Notes under the pieces: generated by a model | What the model saw: only the letters and a program-made list of their open reading frames with translations | What the model was told of the DNA's origin: nothing | Databases searched by the model: none | Assembly: GCF_003576645.1 (NCBI RefSeq) | Contig: NC_044920.1 | Coordinates: forward strand, 26,668,185-26,732,184 | DNA: 64,000 nt | Source of the DNA: Ipomoea triloba | Taxonomy: Eukaryota; Streptophyta; Magnoliopsida; Solanales; Convolvulaceae | Direction of reading: 5' to 3' | Shown: one piece after another, positions 45,782 through 57,850 of the stretch | How the letters are laid out: the number at the start of each line of letters is the position of its first letter | Position numbering within the stretch: the stretch's first letter is position 1 | Translations under genes and position numbers: made by a program

Positions 45782-47422
45782 AATTTTTTGGATTACAGTA
45801 TCCTCCATTCCTCCCCCATTGAATTTTGTACTGACATTAACTTTTCATCATAATTTTCTCAACTGGGTAACAGTGTTGCTGAGCTACTTGTGCTTCTTGA
45901 ACTTGAAATCATTTTTATGCAGAGAGCTGTCTTATTTTGCTTGGTAATTATGAGTGCTTTATTTAGTCTAATTTCCCAGCTCTTTCAAATTAAACCTCTC
46001 ATTTTGATGCCACTTCAAGAAGAGTTGTATTACATGTACTTATTTGAGTTTTTTCTACTCAGTACTCCCTCATTTTTACTCTTTGGTGTGGCGCTGACTA
46101 GTAATCTTGCCCTGTGGGTCTTAATATCAATATTAAAATTTTGTGAGTAAAAGTTGAGAATAGATTCGGGAATATCAGTAGTATTTTTCCTTCAAGAAAC
46201 CTTGTATTTACTCTATAATACTTGAATTAAAAATAATTTAAGCTTGATTTCTAGGCTTGTTAATCAAACTTGGGCATTATTTCGTATCTAATCAAGTTTG
46301 TACATTATGAACTGAAGTTGGCTTTTTGTTGAGTTTGAAGTAGTAAAGGGTACATGCACATTGAATAATTGAGGTACGTGAGCAGTTGTACTAATCATTT
46401 TGTTCACTCATGCAATGTTTACACAAAATTGTACAGTTCATGAATCTGCACCTAGTAGTTGTTGTTATTATTATTATTATTATTAATGATACGGAGTAAG
46501 TAAGATATAGAGAAAAAGGAATAAAGAAGATTGAAAGGATTGGATTGGCTTCTCTAATGCTTTCTTTTATCCCTTTCAAAATCTTGTTATTAGTAGTGAG
46601 TTGCTCATGCGGGTAAAGTTAGTGAAATAGTTGGATGGCTAGGGTCACCATTAGCACATGTTCCAACATTCAAATTGATTATGAGTTATATAGCTAAATA
46701 TGGATTGAAGATTTGAAGTGTGGGCGAAGTACTTGAATAGCTCAATCCCTCTTGAATAACTATAAAACTTTAAATATTGATACTACTGAACCGGTTAAAT
46801 TTTATATATAATAATACATTGTTAACTTATCCTAAAACAAGTAAAAATCCAAACTTCAAACTATTTGAAAGGGACTATAATACTAGACTAGGAGAGCAAA
46901 TAATTTAACTTGGTGAATTGAAACTTGGGTAATTTTAATTATTAATTAAAATATAAATTGTTCAAATTGTAGCCTCTAATATAGACCATATGTCTAACAG
47001 ATATGTTTTCTTGACATCTGGCAGAAATTTTTGTATATATTGACCAATGGTTCAAGATACGTGCTATAATTTACTTCATAAACTCCTGATATAAGAAGGC
47101 TTGTAATTTAATATGAAATTATGAAGGAAAAAAAAGAAAGAAGAAAAGAGATACTCCATAAATAATAAGATGTTTGTATACTATATTTCTTAACAAAAGC
47201 AAATACTTGTTCATAAATTACAACGAAATTATAATACAAAGTAGAAAAACATTAATCTCAAAAGGAATATAATGAAGCATAACAAGGTTATAAACAAGGT
47301 TGAGAGGCATCAATCCCAAAGGAATAGAATCTCGATTCTTGTTAATACCTTCTTGGTTCGGCTACGAGTTTCTCTCGTCTTATGAAATTATGGAAAACAA
47401 AACCAAGAAAAGCTATACTAAA
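45782..47422. other. 3' flank of NACA and intergenic DNA
   Basis: The first 200-350 bp look like 3' untranslated sequence. The rest is AT-rich, with a TTA microsatellite at 46468-46485. No gene seen before 47400. Confidence 0.45.
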
Positions 47423-47590
47423 TCAAAAGTAGAGGATAAAGGGAGAAGAATGTTGAGAAGAGGATGAAGAATAACGAGGTGTTGAGAGGAAAGAACGCCT
47501 GTTGGGGAGAAGTAGAATTTGGTCTCTCATCGTCCCCATCACTATTGCCCACTCTGCAAGTAACTCAACCATCTTCCCCACTTTCATCAT
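47423..47590 (-). CDS. Candidate small gene, 55 aa, unknown
   Basis: On the minus strand the context is gene-like. TATATAAG lies at 47736-47743, with a GC-richer leader containing GCCGCCGGAGTC. The first ATG downstream of the expected start site is the ATGATG at 47585-47590, and an in-frame TAG lies upstream at 47630-47632. The frame encodes MMKVGKMVELLAEWAIVMG and ends in a serine-rich, hydrophobic tail (SSSSSQHSSPFILYF). About 250 bp of T-rich, 3'-UTR-like sequence follows. There is no domain I recognise and no signal peptide. It could equally be a non-coding transcript or chance. Confidence 0.3.
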   Translation of the reverse strand: MMKVGKMVELLAEWAIVMGTMRDQILLLPNRRSFLSTPRYSSSSSQHSSPFILYF

Positions 47591-47735
47591 CTTTCTTGAT
47601 CTTCCGGTAAGACTCCGGCGGCCTCTCCGCTAATCACGTCACAAATAATGGGTGAGAAAGCTGAATAGTCAATACCAAATAAAGAGAGATGGAGTACACA
47701 ACTCTGAATGGAACCCAACCCCATATCATATGCTT

Positions 47736-47743
47736 CTTATATA
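47736..47743 (-). promoter_or_regulatory. Putative TATA box of the small minus-strand gene
   Basis: TATATAAG on the minus strand, about 145 bp before the candidate start codon. No minus-strand ATG lies between the expected start site (near 47706) and 47590. Confidence 0.35.
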
Positions 47744-47887
47744 TGTGTGGACTTGCCTACCCACACATCATGGCACCACATAGTTTTGTTCTTACTCACA
47801 TTAAGCCCTTAAAATAATAATTAAACAATAATCCTATCTCAATTTTTACTTCATACTAAGATGTAAGATGGTCGATCCTTATACCAT

Positions 47888-48200
47888 GGACCAAGGTTCC
47901 CAGTGCATCAGATATTCAGTTTTTATATTTAGTGTTGTGAAATTTTGTACCTTAATTAACAATATGAATTCTGTTCCCGAAACAAATTAGTAATTATATC
48001 TTATGTTATGAATTTGTGTGTCTTGTGTTATGAAATTCTATGCCTATGAACACAAATTATGTACTTAAATCAAATTTGAAAAATAAGTAAATATATAACA
48101 TGTATATGATGTGTCTTGTGTTAAGAAATTCTGTACATTACGAGTATGAATTATGTACCTCGTCGTTTCAATTCGGGATCCATATATAATGCTATGCGGA
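47888..48200. mobile_element. GGTCCAC-type TIR element
   Basis: The left end reads TTATACCATGGACCAAGG. The interior repeats GTGTCTTGTGTTATGAAATT in tandem-like fashion, and the right end near 48180 reads GGGATCCATATATAATG. No coding capacity. The right end is less certain. Confidence 0.45.
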
Positions 48201-48323
48201 ACCTAGTCTGTGATATAAATTGCCTTAGATGGCTTGTTCTGCTTGACTACGATTTTTTTTTTCTATCAATAAAATTATGAGATGTTTATAGTTTTATTTT
48301 CTGAAACTCTGAGAATGGAAAAA

Positions 48324-48593
48324 TTATACCATGGACCACGTCTACCTTGCATTATAAACCTTAGTCCAAAAATAACGTAACCGTCAGATTATGTATATGC
48401 AATTGACACATTTTGTACCTGTAATTGATAGTTTCTGTACCTGTAATTATCATATTATGTGTTAATAATTATCAAGTTATTTGTTTACATGTACACAAAC
48501 GGTTTAACTGTAAGTACATAATGTGTTAACTCAATGTATAAAATTTTTGTATTAGGATTCACAATGTAATATAAATCATGGTTAATGGTATAA
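48324..48593. mobile_element. GGTCCAC-type TIR element
   Basis: The left end TTATACCATGGACC and right end GGTTAATGGTATAA are inverted. The interior repeats TTGTACCTGTAATTGATAG-like units. No coding capacity. Confidence 0.5.
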
Positions 48594-49846
48594 CAATTGC
48601 TGAGAATGTATGTATCATTTTCCATAATTAACTAATGCAAAACTGGGTGCCTAACAAAGCTTAATTAGGATTACTTAGTTTGGTTATTGTCTCCCTCACA
48701 AACGGGGTTCTGTCGGCCCACAAGAACGGGAGATGAGTGGAATCAATATCCATATGTGATAACGAGGAGAAAGTGCTAAAAAATTTTCAAATTATTTGAA
48801 AAAGTTTTATTAAATTCTCGATGTTTCTTATAAATTTTAAAACTTGAGAAAAAGATCAATCAAACATTTTTTTTACTTGTAAATGACCTATTCTAGTAGG
48901 TTACTGCTTAATTAACAGTTGACGTGGCTTTATTTATTGCTTAAGCCACTAGCTTGTTGGTTAAGAACTAGTAATCACTTATAAGTAAAAAATTATTGAT
49001 CGATAATTTGACTGAACTAATTTGAATTTGGTCCGAACGATAGAGTTGAACTTTCATTTAACGAAAAGTCTAACTTAATTTTTTAACTTTTGATTTTATA
49101 GTTGCATCAACAATTTGCTTTTAAATTTTTTAAACTATTAAGTTAAAGTTTGAAGTATTTTTGGTAGTAAAATGGGACAATCAAAAAAAAAAAAGAGAGA
49201 GACTGGCGGCGATCCACGTTTGTATTTACAGTTTGTAATGATGAGAGAGAGGACATAGCTTAACATATTGTGTTGTGATCTACCACGCCATAATGAAATT
49301 ATTGTTTGGACGTAGCTTCGCTTCACCAAGATTCCACTTTCTTCACTTCAATTCTGACTCTGTTCAATGTCATATACAATTCAACAACAATCATAATCAT
49401 ATCTCCTAACGTGTAACGTAGTGGAGTAGGAGAGACTCTCATTCACTATTTATCAAATGTCAAGTAATTGATCCATAACTTTAAATATTAAGCAGTTTTA
49501 AAACACCAGACTAATTATTTTACCTATGAAAGTGTTTATAATTAAGCAAAGAGATTAATCATTATGTCTAATGATAAATACTCCGAACTACACCAAAAAT
49601 AATAATAAAATAATCATATCTGCCTTCCCCACTCTTCCATCTCTCTATCTCAAACGTGTAAGCAATCTACCCACAAACATCCACTCTTCCAGTTATCTAA
49701 CCACTGTGTATCCTTAATCACTCTGTTTTTCCATTAATTCATGAACAAATTAACGTTGTACACTTGAATAACTTTACTACATCAATTACCTTGTTTCCAT
49801 TTTACACACACGAAAGCAATTTTTCTTTTTTTTGGTAAAATTAATA
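48594..49846. other. AT-rich intergenic DNA, no gene seen
   Basis: No coding region or repeat family assigned. A GA-rich stretch at 49185-49250 produces a low-complexity frame only. Confidence 0.45.
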
Positions 49847-49855
49847 TTAAAAAAA

Positions 49856-50408
49856 GAGAAAATATCATTTTTAGTCCCTCAAGTATAATACATGTATCAA
49901 TTTTAGTCCTTGACTATTAAAATTTTCAAATTAGGTCCATGACTATTCAATTTGTATCACTTTTGGTCCTTGACTATTAACATTTTCAAATTAGGTGCAT
50001 GACTATTCATTTTGTATCAAATTTGGTCCTGCCGTTAAATTTTCTGACCAAATTTCCGGCGAAGTCATCGGGGGTGACCGGCGTTTTCTATTTTTTTTAT
50101 TATTATTTTTTATTTTTAAGTTTTTTTTTATTTAAAAGTTACGAAGTATTAAAATAATTTTTAAAATAAAAATTAAATAAATTAGTCGGTCACCGGTGAC
50201 TTCGCCGAAAATTTGGCCGGAAAATTTAACGTCAGGACCAAATGTGATACAAAATGAATAGTCATGCACCTAATTTAAAAATATTAATAGTCAAGGACCA
50301 AATGTGATACAAATTGAATAATCATGCACCTAATTTGAAATTTTTAATAATCAATGACCAAAATTGATACATGTATTATAGTTGGGGGACTAAAAATGAT
50401 ATTTGCTC
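49856..50408. mobile_element. Mutator-like MITE with 9-bp target duplication
   Basis: Terminal inverted repeats of roughly 200 bp start GAGAAAATATCATTTTTAGT at the left and GAGCAAATATCATTTTTAGT at the right (complement). They are flanked by identical 9-bp TTAAAAAAA at 49847-49855 and 50409-50417. Within each arm a unit containing GGTCCTTGACTATTAA.ATTT is itself repeated. The centre is GC-rich. No transposase. A 9-bp duplication with long inverted repeats is the mark of Mutator-type elements. Confidence 0.85.
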
Positions 50409-50417
50409 TTAAAAAAA

Positions 50418-52369
50418 TGAAAATTTAATAATTGCTTCTACACCTATTGCGCTAGCCGCTAGGGTATATAATACAACCAAGATTTCTGGCATGCAATCTT
50501 TTCTTTTTTTCTTTTTTTTTCCTCTCGTGAAATTATATATAGGGAAGCAAATAAATGTGGAAATTAGATAATGGGTAATCATTCTTCTCTCCCTTAAGTA
50601 TTAGGTTTTCATGTGTGTAACACTCTTCAGAATGGTCTGAATGTTTTTTCCCTTTTTTTTTTTCTGATTTTGTTAGTTCACAATATCATAAATAGTTATA
50701 ATTTTTGTTTGTTGTTTGTAGAAAAAAAATTAATAATAATAATAATAATTTTGCACAGTTTCATAATTTTCACGTTTGGTAAAGTAAAGTAATGACATGC
50801 AAGCTTGCAACTCACTTGACATTTTATTTTTAAAAGAAAGTGCAATGTCTAAATGAAATTCTTCCTCTTGCAAAGACAATTTTAGTCCAAGTACTTAATT
50901 TATAGATTCATAAACACAAATGCAAATCATTGAAGTTGTTACTACAAATTCATAGAAATTGACACCTCAACATTTATTTGGATGCTAAGTCATCAAAAAG
51001 GCCTTTAAAGAGACAAACTTTTTGACTAAAAGGATAAGTTAGAAGTTAGATCATTAAGCTTGCCAAACACATTTTATAGTGGAATAGTGCATGCCAAAAG
51101 CATTAAAAGAAGAAGATGAACAAAACATCATAAATGCAATTCCATTCAAAGATTAAGGATGGAGTATTGTTGAGATATTGCATAACTATAATAATCTATG
51201 TCAACCCCATCCTTTTGAGCCCATTTCAATCTCCAATTCTTTTCATTGCCAATTACGCCATCATTTGCACAAAATATAAAATCAACACAATTTAGCTCCA
51301 AACTTAGCCCATGTCACCAATAAATCCTCCATCCTTAGGCTCAAACTCAAGACCTTTGGTTAAGCGGGAAGATAGAGACGTCATTTATAAGTTTGTCAGT
51401 TCAACTTTAAATGCAGTAAAAATCAATCGCCATTAATATTGCGGTTGTGCATTTATCTAGCCCATACATCTCATGACTTGAAGAGTTATCTTTAAGAGTT
51501 AAATGAATCTAAATATAAACATATGAACCTAATAAAAAAAATGACCCCAACTTGTTAGAGGTGAAACAAGTAACCCTATGTATGTTTTTAGCCTAATAAC
51601 ATAACTCAGTTAAATGAACTCGATCCAAGATTAACTAACCAAAATGCATCAAAAGGGAAATGCATAATACCACCACTACCCATTAAATCCCTAGGTTCCC
51701 AGCCCTAGTGAATGAGTAAGGTCTCATGAGGATTTGTAAAAAATATATCCATAAAATCAAAATTTTAAAAATACATGCTAACTTCAACAACAAAGTACTA
51801 AATTCAATTATGAAAATTAAAAGGGCATAGTTGATCCTGATTCGACAACTATTTCTAAGTCTTAAATAAAAGTTTACAACACTTATGAATATCCTCCGCG
51901 AATATTCTCAACATGAAAAATGACAAAATTCCTATAGACCATTATGCCTTTAAGTTTGACTAGCTAACCTCCCTATTTATGACAAAGATTTGTAGCTTGT
52001 CATTTTATGAATGACAGAGCCCTTCTACTGTTCTACATCTTCACATCACTTCATGTGCTAATACTAACTACAAAACAAGCATATTCAACCAAGAAATGAA
52101 GTAAAACTACAAAAACATCCTCAATTTATAGCTGCTAAACAAAATGTACAAACAGAAATTTTGTAAAGGAATCCCATTAAAAGTCATACTACAATATTAC
52201 ACTAGAAATCTCTGTCAACCTCAGTTTAAACTCCTGCAACAGAGTCATGAAAAAAAAAACAAAAAATTAACAAAAATTAACAGAGTTCTAAGCTGACTAA
52301 GTACATCTGCGCAAGGTTAACAAGGATTCCCTGTACAATAAAGATAAGTTTTGTTCTTCTGACCAAGCT
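50418..52369. other. Intergenic DNA and 3' flank of the NAC gene
   Basis: Mostly AT-rich without coding regions. On the minus strand, about 52190-52369 is the likely 3' untranslated region of the NAC gene. Confidence 0.45.
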
Positions 52370-55096
52370 CTAAAGTCTAACAAAGCATGCCCAGGCACCA
52401 ACAAAAACTACGACCAGGCTTACAACCACAAGTACCTTAGGTATGTAAATAGACGATGAAGCTGAACACAATGCTGTCTTTGAGGATGCTTTAACAGAAG
52501 TTTCGTTTCTACAAGCTGATGTATCTCCTTCTTTCTCGCTTGTGGTAATTCCAGTGTTGTCTTCTCCACGACCTTCAAGAATTGGATCCTGTGCTGTAGC
52601 AGAAGCAGTAGAGTTTGGCTTATCGACATTAGAAGCATCTTCTTTGGAAACTATATTGTCCTGCACAACCCAATCAAATTAAATACAATTAAAAGCCTGC
52701 AGTATGGAACACAAAGGTTGAGGAAAATAAGGTTTTATTGGGAGAAGCTTTACCTCAGGTGTTGTCTGAGGACGGGTACATTGAACAGGTCCAACTTGAA
52801 ATTTCGTACTAAAACGGATTCTCCGAGGAGCAGTTCCTTGTGCAGTGGACTGCTGATCACCTCGTTGATTCTGCGGTTGTCGGGTTCTTAAGGTTATTCC
52901 AGTTCCAGAACTACTGATATTACCAACAGTTTCTGCTTGAGGGAAAACCATTTGAGGGGCCACAGTACCAGTAGAAACTGAAGAGAACAAACTCTGTCCA
53001 AGGTAGTTATTGTTCTGGAGATCTAAATTCCAGTTCTGGTGATCACTGCCCATAGTTGGAGTAGCAAAAGTCCCAACCAACGAATTTGAAACATAATTAA
53101 CCTGTCTTTGAAGCAATGCCTCTTGATTATTTGTCGCAAACAGCTCATTTTCAAAACCGACGGGTTCAGCCTGAAGGAGATGCAAACAAATAGGATTACA
53201 TCCAGGGAGAAAAACCAAATTTACCCACTAACAGTAACAAGTTAAGCACAAAAATATGCAATATGACTCTTTTAAGTTATATTGGAATATCATTGCAGTA
53301 CAAAAAACGTGAAGAGAGTATCCACTTACCAGCATTTGTGTAACTTCTTCTGACTCGCCATCTGAACTGACAAGGGCAGCCGGGTTCAAAAACTCATTTG
53401 GATCAAAACCATTAGTTCCATACTGAAACTGGACATCATTATTATTGCTAATGCAATTTATGACATCTCCATAAAAATAGGAAGATCCAAACTCCGGCAT
53501 CTGTTCATATGTGGGAGAAAATATAGGCCCAGCTGAAGGGTCAAAATAGAACTTCAATGTGTCTAGGTCAGGATCAGCCTGCAATATTAAAGAAAAAGAA
53601 ATTAAGGACTCTAATCTATCTATAGAATCAATAAACCAATACATAAAGTAAAGCTTTTCAACTCACTGGATTAGAAGTAATGTCTAACACTTGATCCTCA
53701 GTGGTATCAGCAATACAGCTATTGCTGTTACTATCAATAGGGAAATGAACAGCAGGAGCTTCCTCCACAGAACTCTGACCCGGAGTTAAAGGTTGTGTCT
53801 TGATGTGGTCACTCTTCATCAATGGAGTCCCACCTTCAGATTGTTCATCTGTGGGTGTCTTAACAACTGTAGGAGAAGAGACAATTGGATCAACCTCACC
53901 ACTGTTTGAAATTTCAGCACCCTCATCCAGCTTCAACTCAACCTTCTTAAACAAACGGCAAAGCACAAAAGGAGCCTGTACAGGGAAATGCCACAATTAC
54001 AGACTTATCAAAAACTTCATTGGGCAAAAATGAAACCTTGATGTGCAGATAATCAAGAAAACATGACACTAAGTACAAAGTAAGAGCCACATTAATGAAT
54101 TTAGAAGCCTCTACCTGACCAGAGTGAGTTCCATCAAATGCTTTCTCAGTTGTACGATACTCATGAATCACCCAATACGTCCTCTTCCCTTCAGGAGCTC
54201 GACCCAAGTAGTACACTAAAGTCTTTTTCATCCCAACTTTTGCACCCTTCCTCGAAGAAATGGTCCTATCTTTGCCAGTTGCCTTCCAGTACCCTCGCTC
54301 TGTTGCCCGGTTCAACCGCTGCCCATTCTGATACTTGCGATCTTTTGGGCAGAAGAAGAACCATTCATTGTCATGTGATTCTACAAATGACATATCTGCA
54401 GAAACAATAATGCAGAAACAAACAACATCAGTTTCTACAACTATGTGCTTTCAATTTTCAACAAGTCAACAAGAGAACTACGATCTAAGACTCAAACCGG
54501 AATAAGTTCTACAAAGGAAAGCTAAACAGATCGAACAGCCAATTTGTTAAGAAAACACTAAGCAAAATCCCCAAATTAAAAAAAAATGAAAAATAAAAAT
54601 CCTAAGACCTAGATTAGTGTACAACTATCTATTGAAATGAACTGAGTAGAATAGCGTCTGTAAACCATATTTTGTGATCAAATTGATCGATTCCAAAGCA
54701 AATTTAGATAATTTAACACACGATTTCCCCTAAAGATCTCAAAATTTAGATCTCTCGTCCTTCCATAGAAATAACATATTCAATTCAAACAACAATTTAG
54801 TTTTTACAGTAAATTCATCACAACTATCACACAGAAATTAATAATTAATAAAAATATAAAAATAAAACCCAAACATGCGGGGGGGAAAAAACAAACAACT
54901 CACCGGGCAAATCCCAGGGCTCATGCTTACAGATATCAACTTCGCGAATAACACTAACTTCTGCTTCCGAGCCGGTGATCTTCATCTTCAAATAGTGATC
55001 CACCAGCTCCTCGTCAGTCGGCCGGAACCGGTACCCCACCGGCAACGAGTGCAGGGGCGGTAACCCCGTCGGCCTTTCCACCTTTAGTACAGCCAT
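52370..55096 (-). CDS. Membrane-bound NAC transcription factor (NTL type), 579 aa
   Basis: Complement of join 52370-52660, 52754-53170, 53330-53578, 53667-53975, 54115-54395, 54904-55096 (1740 nt). All five introns are GT..AG and in phase. The NAC DNA-binding domain spans about 18-168: subdomain [21 protein letters not shown], then [53 protein letters not shown] and VLCRLFKK. The long acidic Ser/Gln-rich region is presumably for activation. A C-terminal hydrophobic helix (about 559-577, [19 protein letters not shown]) is a tail anchor. Such NTL proteins wait in the ER or plasma membrane and are released by proteolysis under stress. The domain resembles NAC062/NAC091-type NTLs. The start is the first ATG of this frame; the leader has possible uORFs. 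Confidence 0.94.
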
Positions 55097-55098
55097 CT

Positions 55099-55500
55099 TC
55101 ACGCCGCAAAGTTCAGAGAGAGAGATAGAGAGAGGGAGAGATATACGTATGTGCCTGCCTGTATTTTTCAAAAGAAAAACAGAGATAAAGCAAAAGCAAG
55201 CTGAAAAGTGCGAGTATTTAAGAGGATTCTGAGAAAAGCTTCAGATCTCAATTGCAGTAAGATTCCTGGAAAATTCATTTAGGGCTTCGAGTAGCCATGA
55301 AACTTCCACGAAACTTCTCTGTGATAAAAATGGAGAAGAAGGAGAAGAGAGAAAACTGCTGAACTCAATTTCAGCTGACCTGGAGAAGAGAGAGGTTCAG
55401 GGGACCGCGTTCGATCTCGTATATACCGCGTTTATCGATCATACGTGGATTTTCCATATATTAACGAAATTCATTACGCATGAAAGTACGGCCCTGCCCC
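55099..55500 (-). promoter_or_regulatory. 5' leader and proximal promoter of the NAC gene
   Basis: A CT-rich tract on the minus strand (complement of 55117-55140) is typical of plant leaders. A TATATAC at about 55425 could position transcription start near 55395. The sequence beyond 55450 has no clear gene or repeat. Confidence 0.4.
55168..55298 (-). promoter_or_regulatory. Two overlapping uORFs in the NAC gene leader
   Basis: On the minus strand, ATGGCTACTCGAAGCCC opens a 7-codon uORF (55298-55275) whose TGA overlaps the ATG of a 36-codon uORF (55278-55168). The second ends about 70 nt before the main ATG. If the transcript starts upstream of 55298 (a TATATAC lies near 55425) they would limit translation of the NAC protein. 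An intron in the leader could remove them. Confidence 0.4.
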
Positions 55501-56907
55501 GGATGGTCTGGAGGATATGTGAGCGGGTGCGGGGTGTTTGGGGAATTTCTCCAAACGTAATGAGTAAGATTATGGGACTGTGGGTCATTCGACCAATATG
55601 GAGTCGACACGTTTAGGATGACGTCATGTGTTTATCTTGTTTCCCACCAAAATTTTCAAGGGTACGATATAGAATAGGAATTTGGACGTTACAACCATTT
55701 GTGTGAGAAATTTATTTTAAATGGTGTTTGAATAAAACATTAATTTAATCAAATGCCAATAATTATCCCAAAAACCAAACATCAAATTCATGCTTATTTC
55801 GGTGTCGGTTTTTTTTTTTTTTTTTTTAAGTATTATTGTCACCGTTACAATATAATATATGTCCATATCTATTACAAAATAGGATATTTTATAAGTAACA
55901 TGAAAAATGTGCAGTCAGTATCTAATGGTGTACATTAAATAAATTGTTAGATAATATATTACTATAACATATTTAGTATTCGCGCCTCCGGGTCTTATTT
56001 AAATTTAATGTTTTCATTTTATTTTATTTATCAACATTTCAAATGTCAATAATTATCCTAAAATCATATAGGCACATCGTAATTAAAATGATTAAAATAA
56101 AAAAGATAAAAGTTCAATAAGAGTGACGATCACACTTTCTTAAAGACAGTACGAGCTAAATTGGTAAGTAATTATGATTTTAATTTAATTTACTGCTTTA
56201 AATTATTGTCCTTTTTAAGCATTAGGTTCGCTTTAAAATTGATTTTTTTTTTTCATTTTAATTTCAAAGGTCAATAATTATACGAAAACGGTTTTTTTTT
56301 TTAGTACAAAAAACGGTTTAGATACATTGCACTTAAAATGATTAAAATGATGAGAACAAAATTAGCAAGTGTGAAGACCACACAATTTCCTTAAAAGCGA
56401 ATGAGCTATATTAGTAAATAATTTAAGTTTTCAAAAAAAAAATTAGTGCTCTTAATTATTATCCTTTTTAAGCATTAGTTTATTTTTCATTTTTATTTTA
56501 TGTATGTATGAATAGTTCAAATGTCAATAACTATTACAAAACTGTCAAAAAACAAAAAAAAAAAACAAAAACAAAACCGTCCAGATACATTGTAATTAAA
56601 ATAATTAAATTGATGAGATACAAAATTTTAGTATGAGTGATGACCACACTATTTTCTTACAAAAAGTATGAACTAAATGGGTAAGTAATTTAAGAATTGA
56701 GATTTTTCAAAAAAAAAAAAAAATACTCCGTAATAATTAAGAATTGAGATTTAATGTAGTGCTTTAAATTATTATCCTTTTTAGGCATTAGGTCTAATTT
56801 AAATTTAAAATTTTTATTTTATTTTATGTATCAATATTTCAAATGCCAATAACTATTGGCATGCAAAAACTGACTATATTACAATGTAGTATATGTTCAT
56901 AGCTAAT

Positions 56908-56976
56908 GAAGCCACTCCCATCATCCATGTGGGAGTATTAACCGGGACATTGGGTGCCACTAGACCACAAGGTCTA
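56908..56976 (-). mobile_element. Truncated SINE within the tandem array
   Basis: The minus strand reads GACCTTGTGGTCTAGTGGCA (A-box) through to the GGGAGTGG region. The 3' half is missing. Confidence 0.65.
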
Positions 56977-57103
56977 ATGGAATAAGAGTGTTAGCCACAC
57001 AATTTTCTTAAAGAGCATATGGGTTAAATGGGTAAGTAATTTAACATTTGAGATTTAAATTAGTGCTTTAGATTATTATCCTTTTAAGCATTAGGTTCGA
57101 GTT

Positions 57104-57228
57104 TTTTGAGTACTACTACTTTCTCAACCTACTGAAGCACAACAGTCGCCTCCACTGAGAGGCGAACCCACTCCTTTCATATAGGAGTGTAAACCGGGTG
57201 TCACTAGACCACAAGGTCTTTGGCGAAT
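57104..57228 (-). mobile_element. SINE with 9-bp target duplication within the array
   Basis: On the minus strand: CCAAAGACCTTGTGGTCTAG, B-box GGTTCGCC, then GCTTCAGTAGGTTGAGAAAG and a tail ending in A residues. Flanked by GTTCGAGTT at 57095-57103 and 57229-57237. The interrupted sequence is a unit of the surrounding tandem array. Confidence 0.8.
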
Positions 57229-57309
57229 GTTCGAGTTACATTTAAAATTTTCATTTCATTTTATGTACAAATATTTCAATTGCTAATAATTATTCCAAAA
57301 CCATATAGC

Positions 57310-57465
57310 TACATTGTAAATTTGTTCAAGGAACACGAAGTGAGTAGACCTTAAGTATAGGGTCAGGCCGACGTGACTCAAGAGGAGGTTTAAAACCCTC
57401 GACCTTTCTTAAAAAATAAGTACATAACCACTCGCATCAACTAAGCTGGTTAGCCACATTGTAAT
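57310..57465 (-). repeat. Possible second tRNA-related SINE
   Basis: The minus strand reads CAGCTTAGTTGATGCGAGTG (A-box-like) and GGTCGAGGGTTTTAAACCTC (B-box-like) at the usual distance. No target duplication identified. Confidence 0.4.
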
Positions 57466-57597
57466 TAACACAATTAAAATGATGAGATAAAATTCAATGA
57501 GAGTGACAACCTTGCTATTTTCTTGAAGAGAGTATGAGTTAAATGGATAATTGATTACGATTTTGGATTGAATTTATTATTTCACATTGGGTAAAAT

Positions 57598-57850
57598 TTG
57601 CTATGAGAACGTTCGACGTAACCTCATACGTGATACATGTTAGGTTTTTCATAAGTTTTACACTTTCTCTCATAAGTAACAGTTAACCCACAAATATTAC
57701 ATTTTTATTTTAAAATATATATAGTTACATATTTTCTCAAAAGTATTACATAACAAACAATTTATTCATCGTTAGTATTATATTTTACAGCATAAGTATT
57801 ATACATGTTCGTATTGATCCGACATGTCTCATGAATTAGGATTCGTGAGA
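57598..57850. mobile_element. MITE of the GTGAGAC family, third copy
   Basis: Interior with CATAAGTATTATACATG and AAGTATTACATAACAAAC. The right end reads CATGTCTCATGAATTAGGAT then TCGTGAGACG, matching the right end at about 9315-9350. Confidence 0.5.

Noticed and set aside
55097..55171. 25-residue N-terminal extension of the NAC protein
   Set aside because: The extended frame begins at TTG, not ATG. The ATG at 55096 directly precedes the conserved NAC start.
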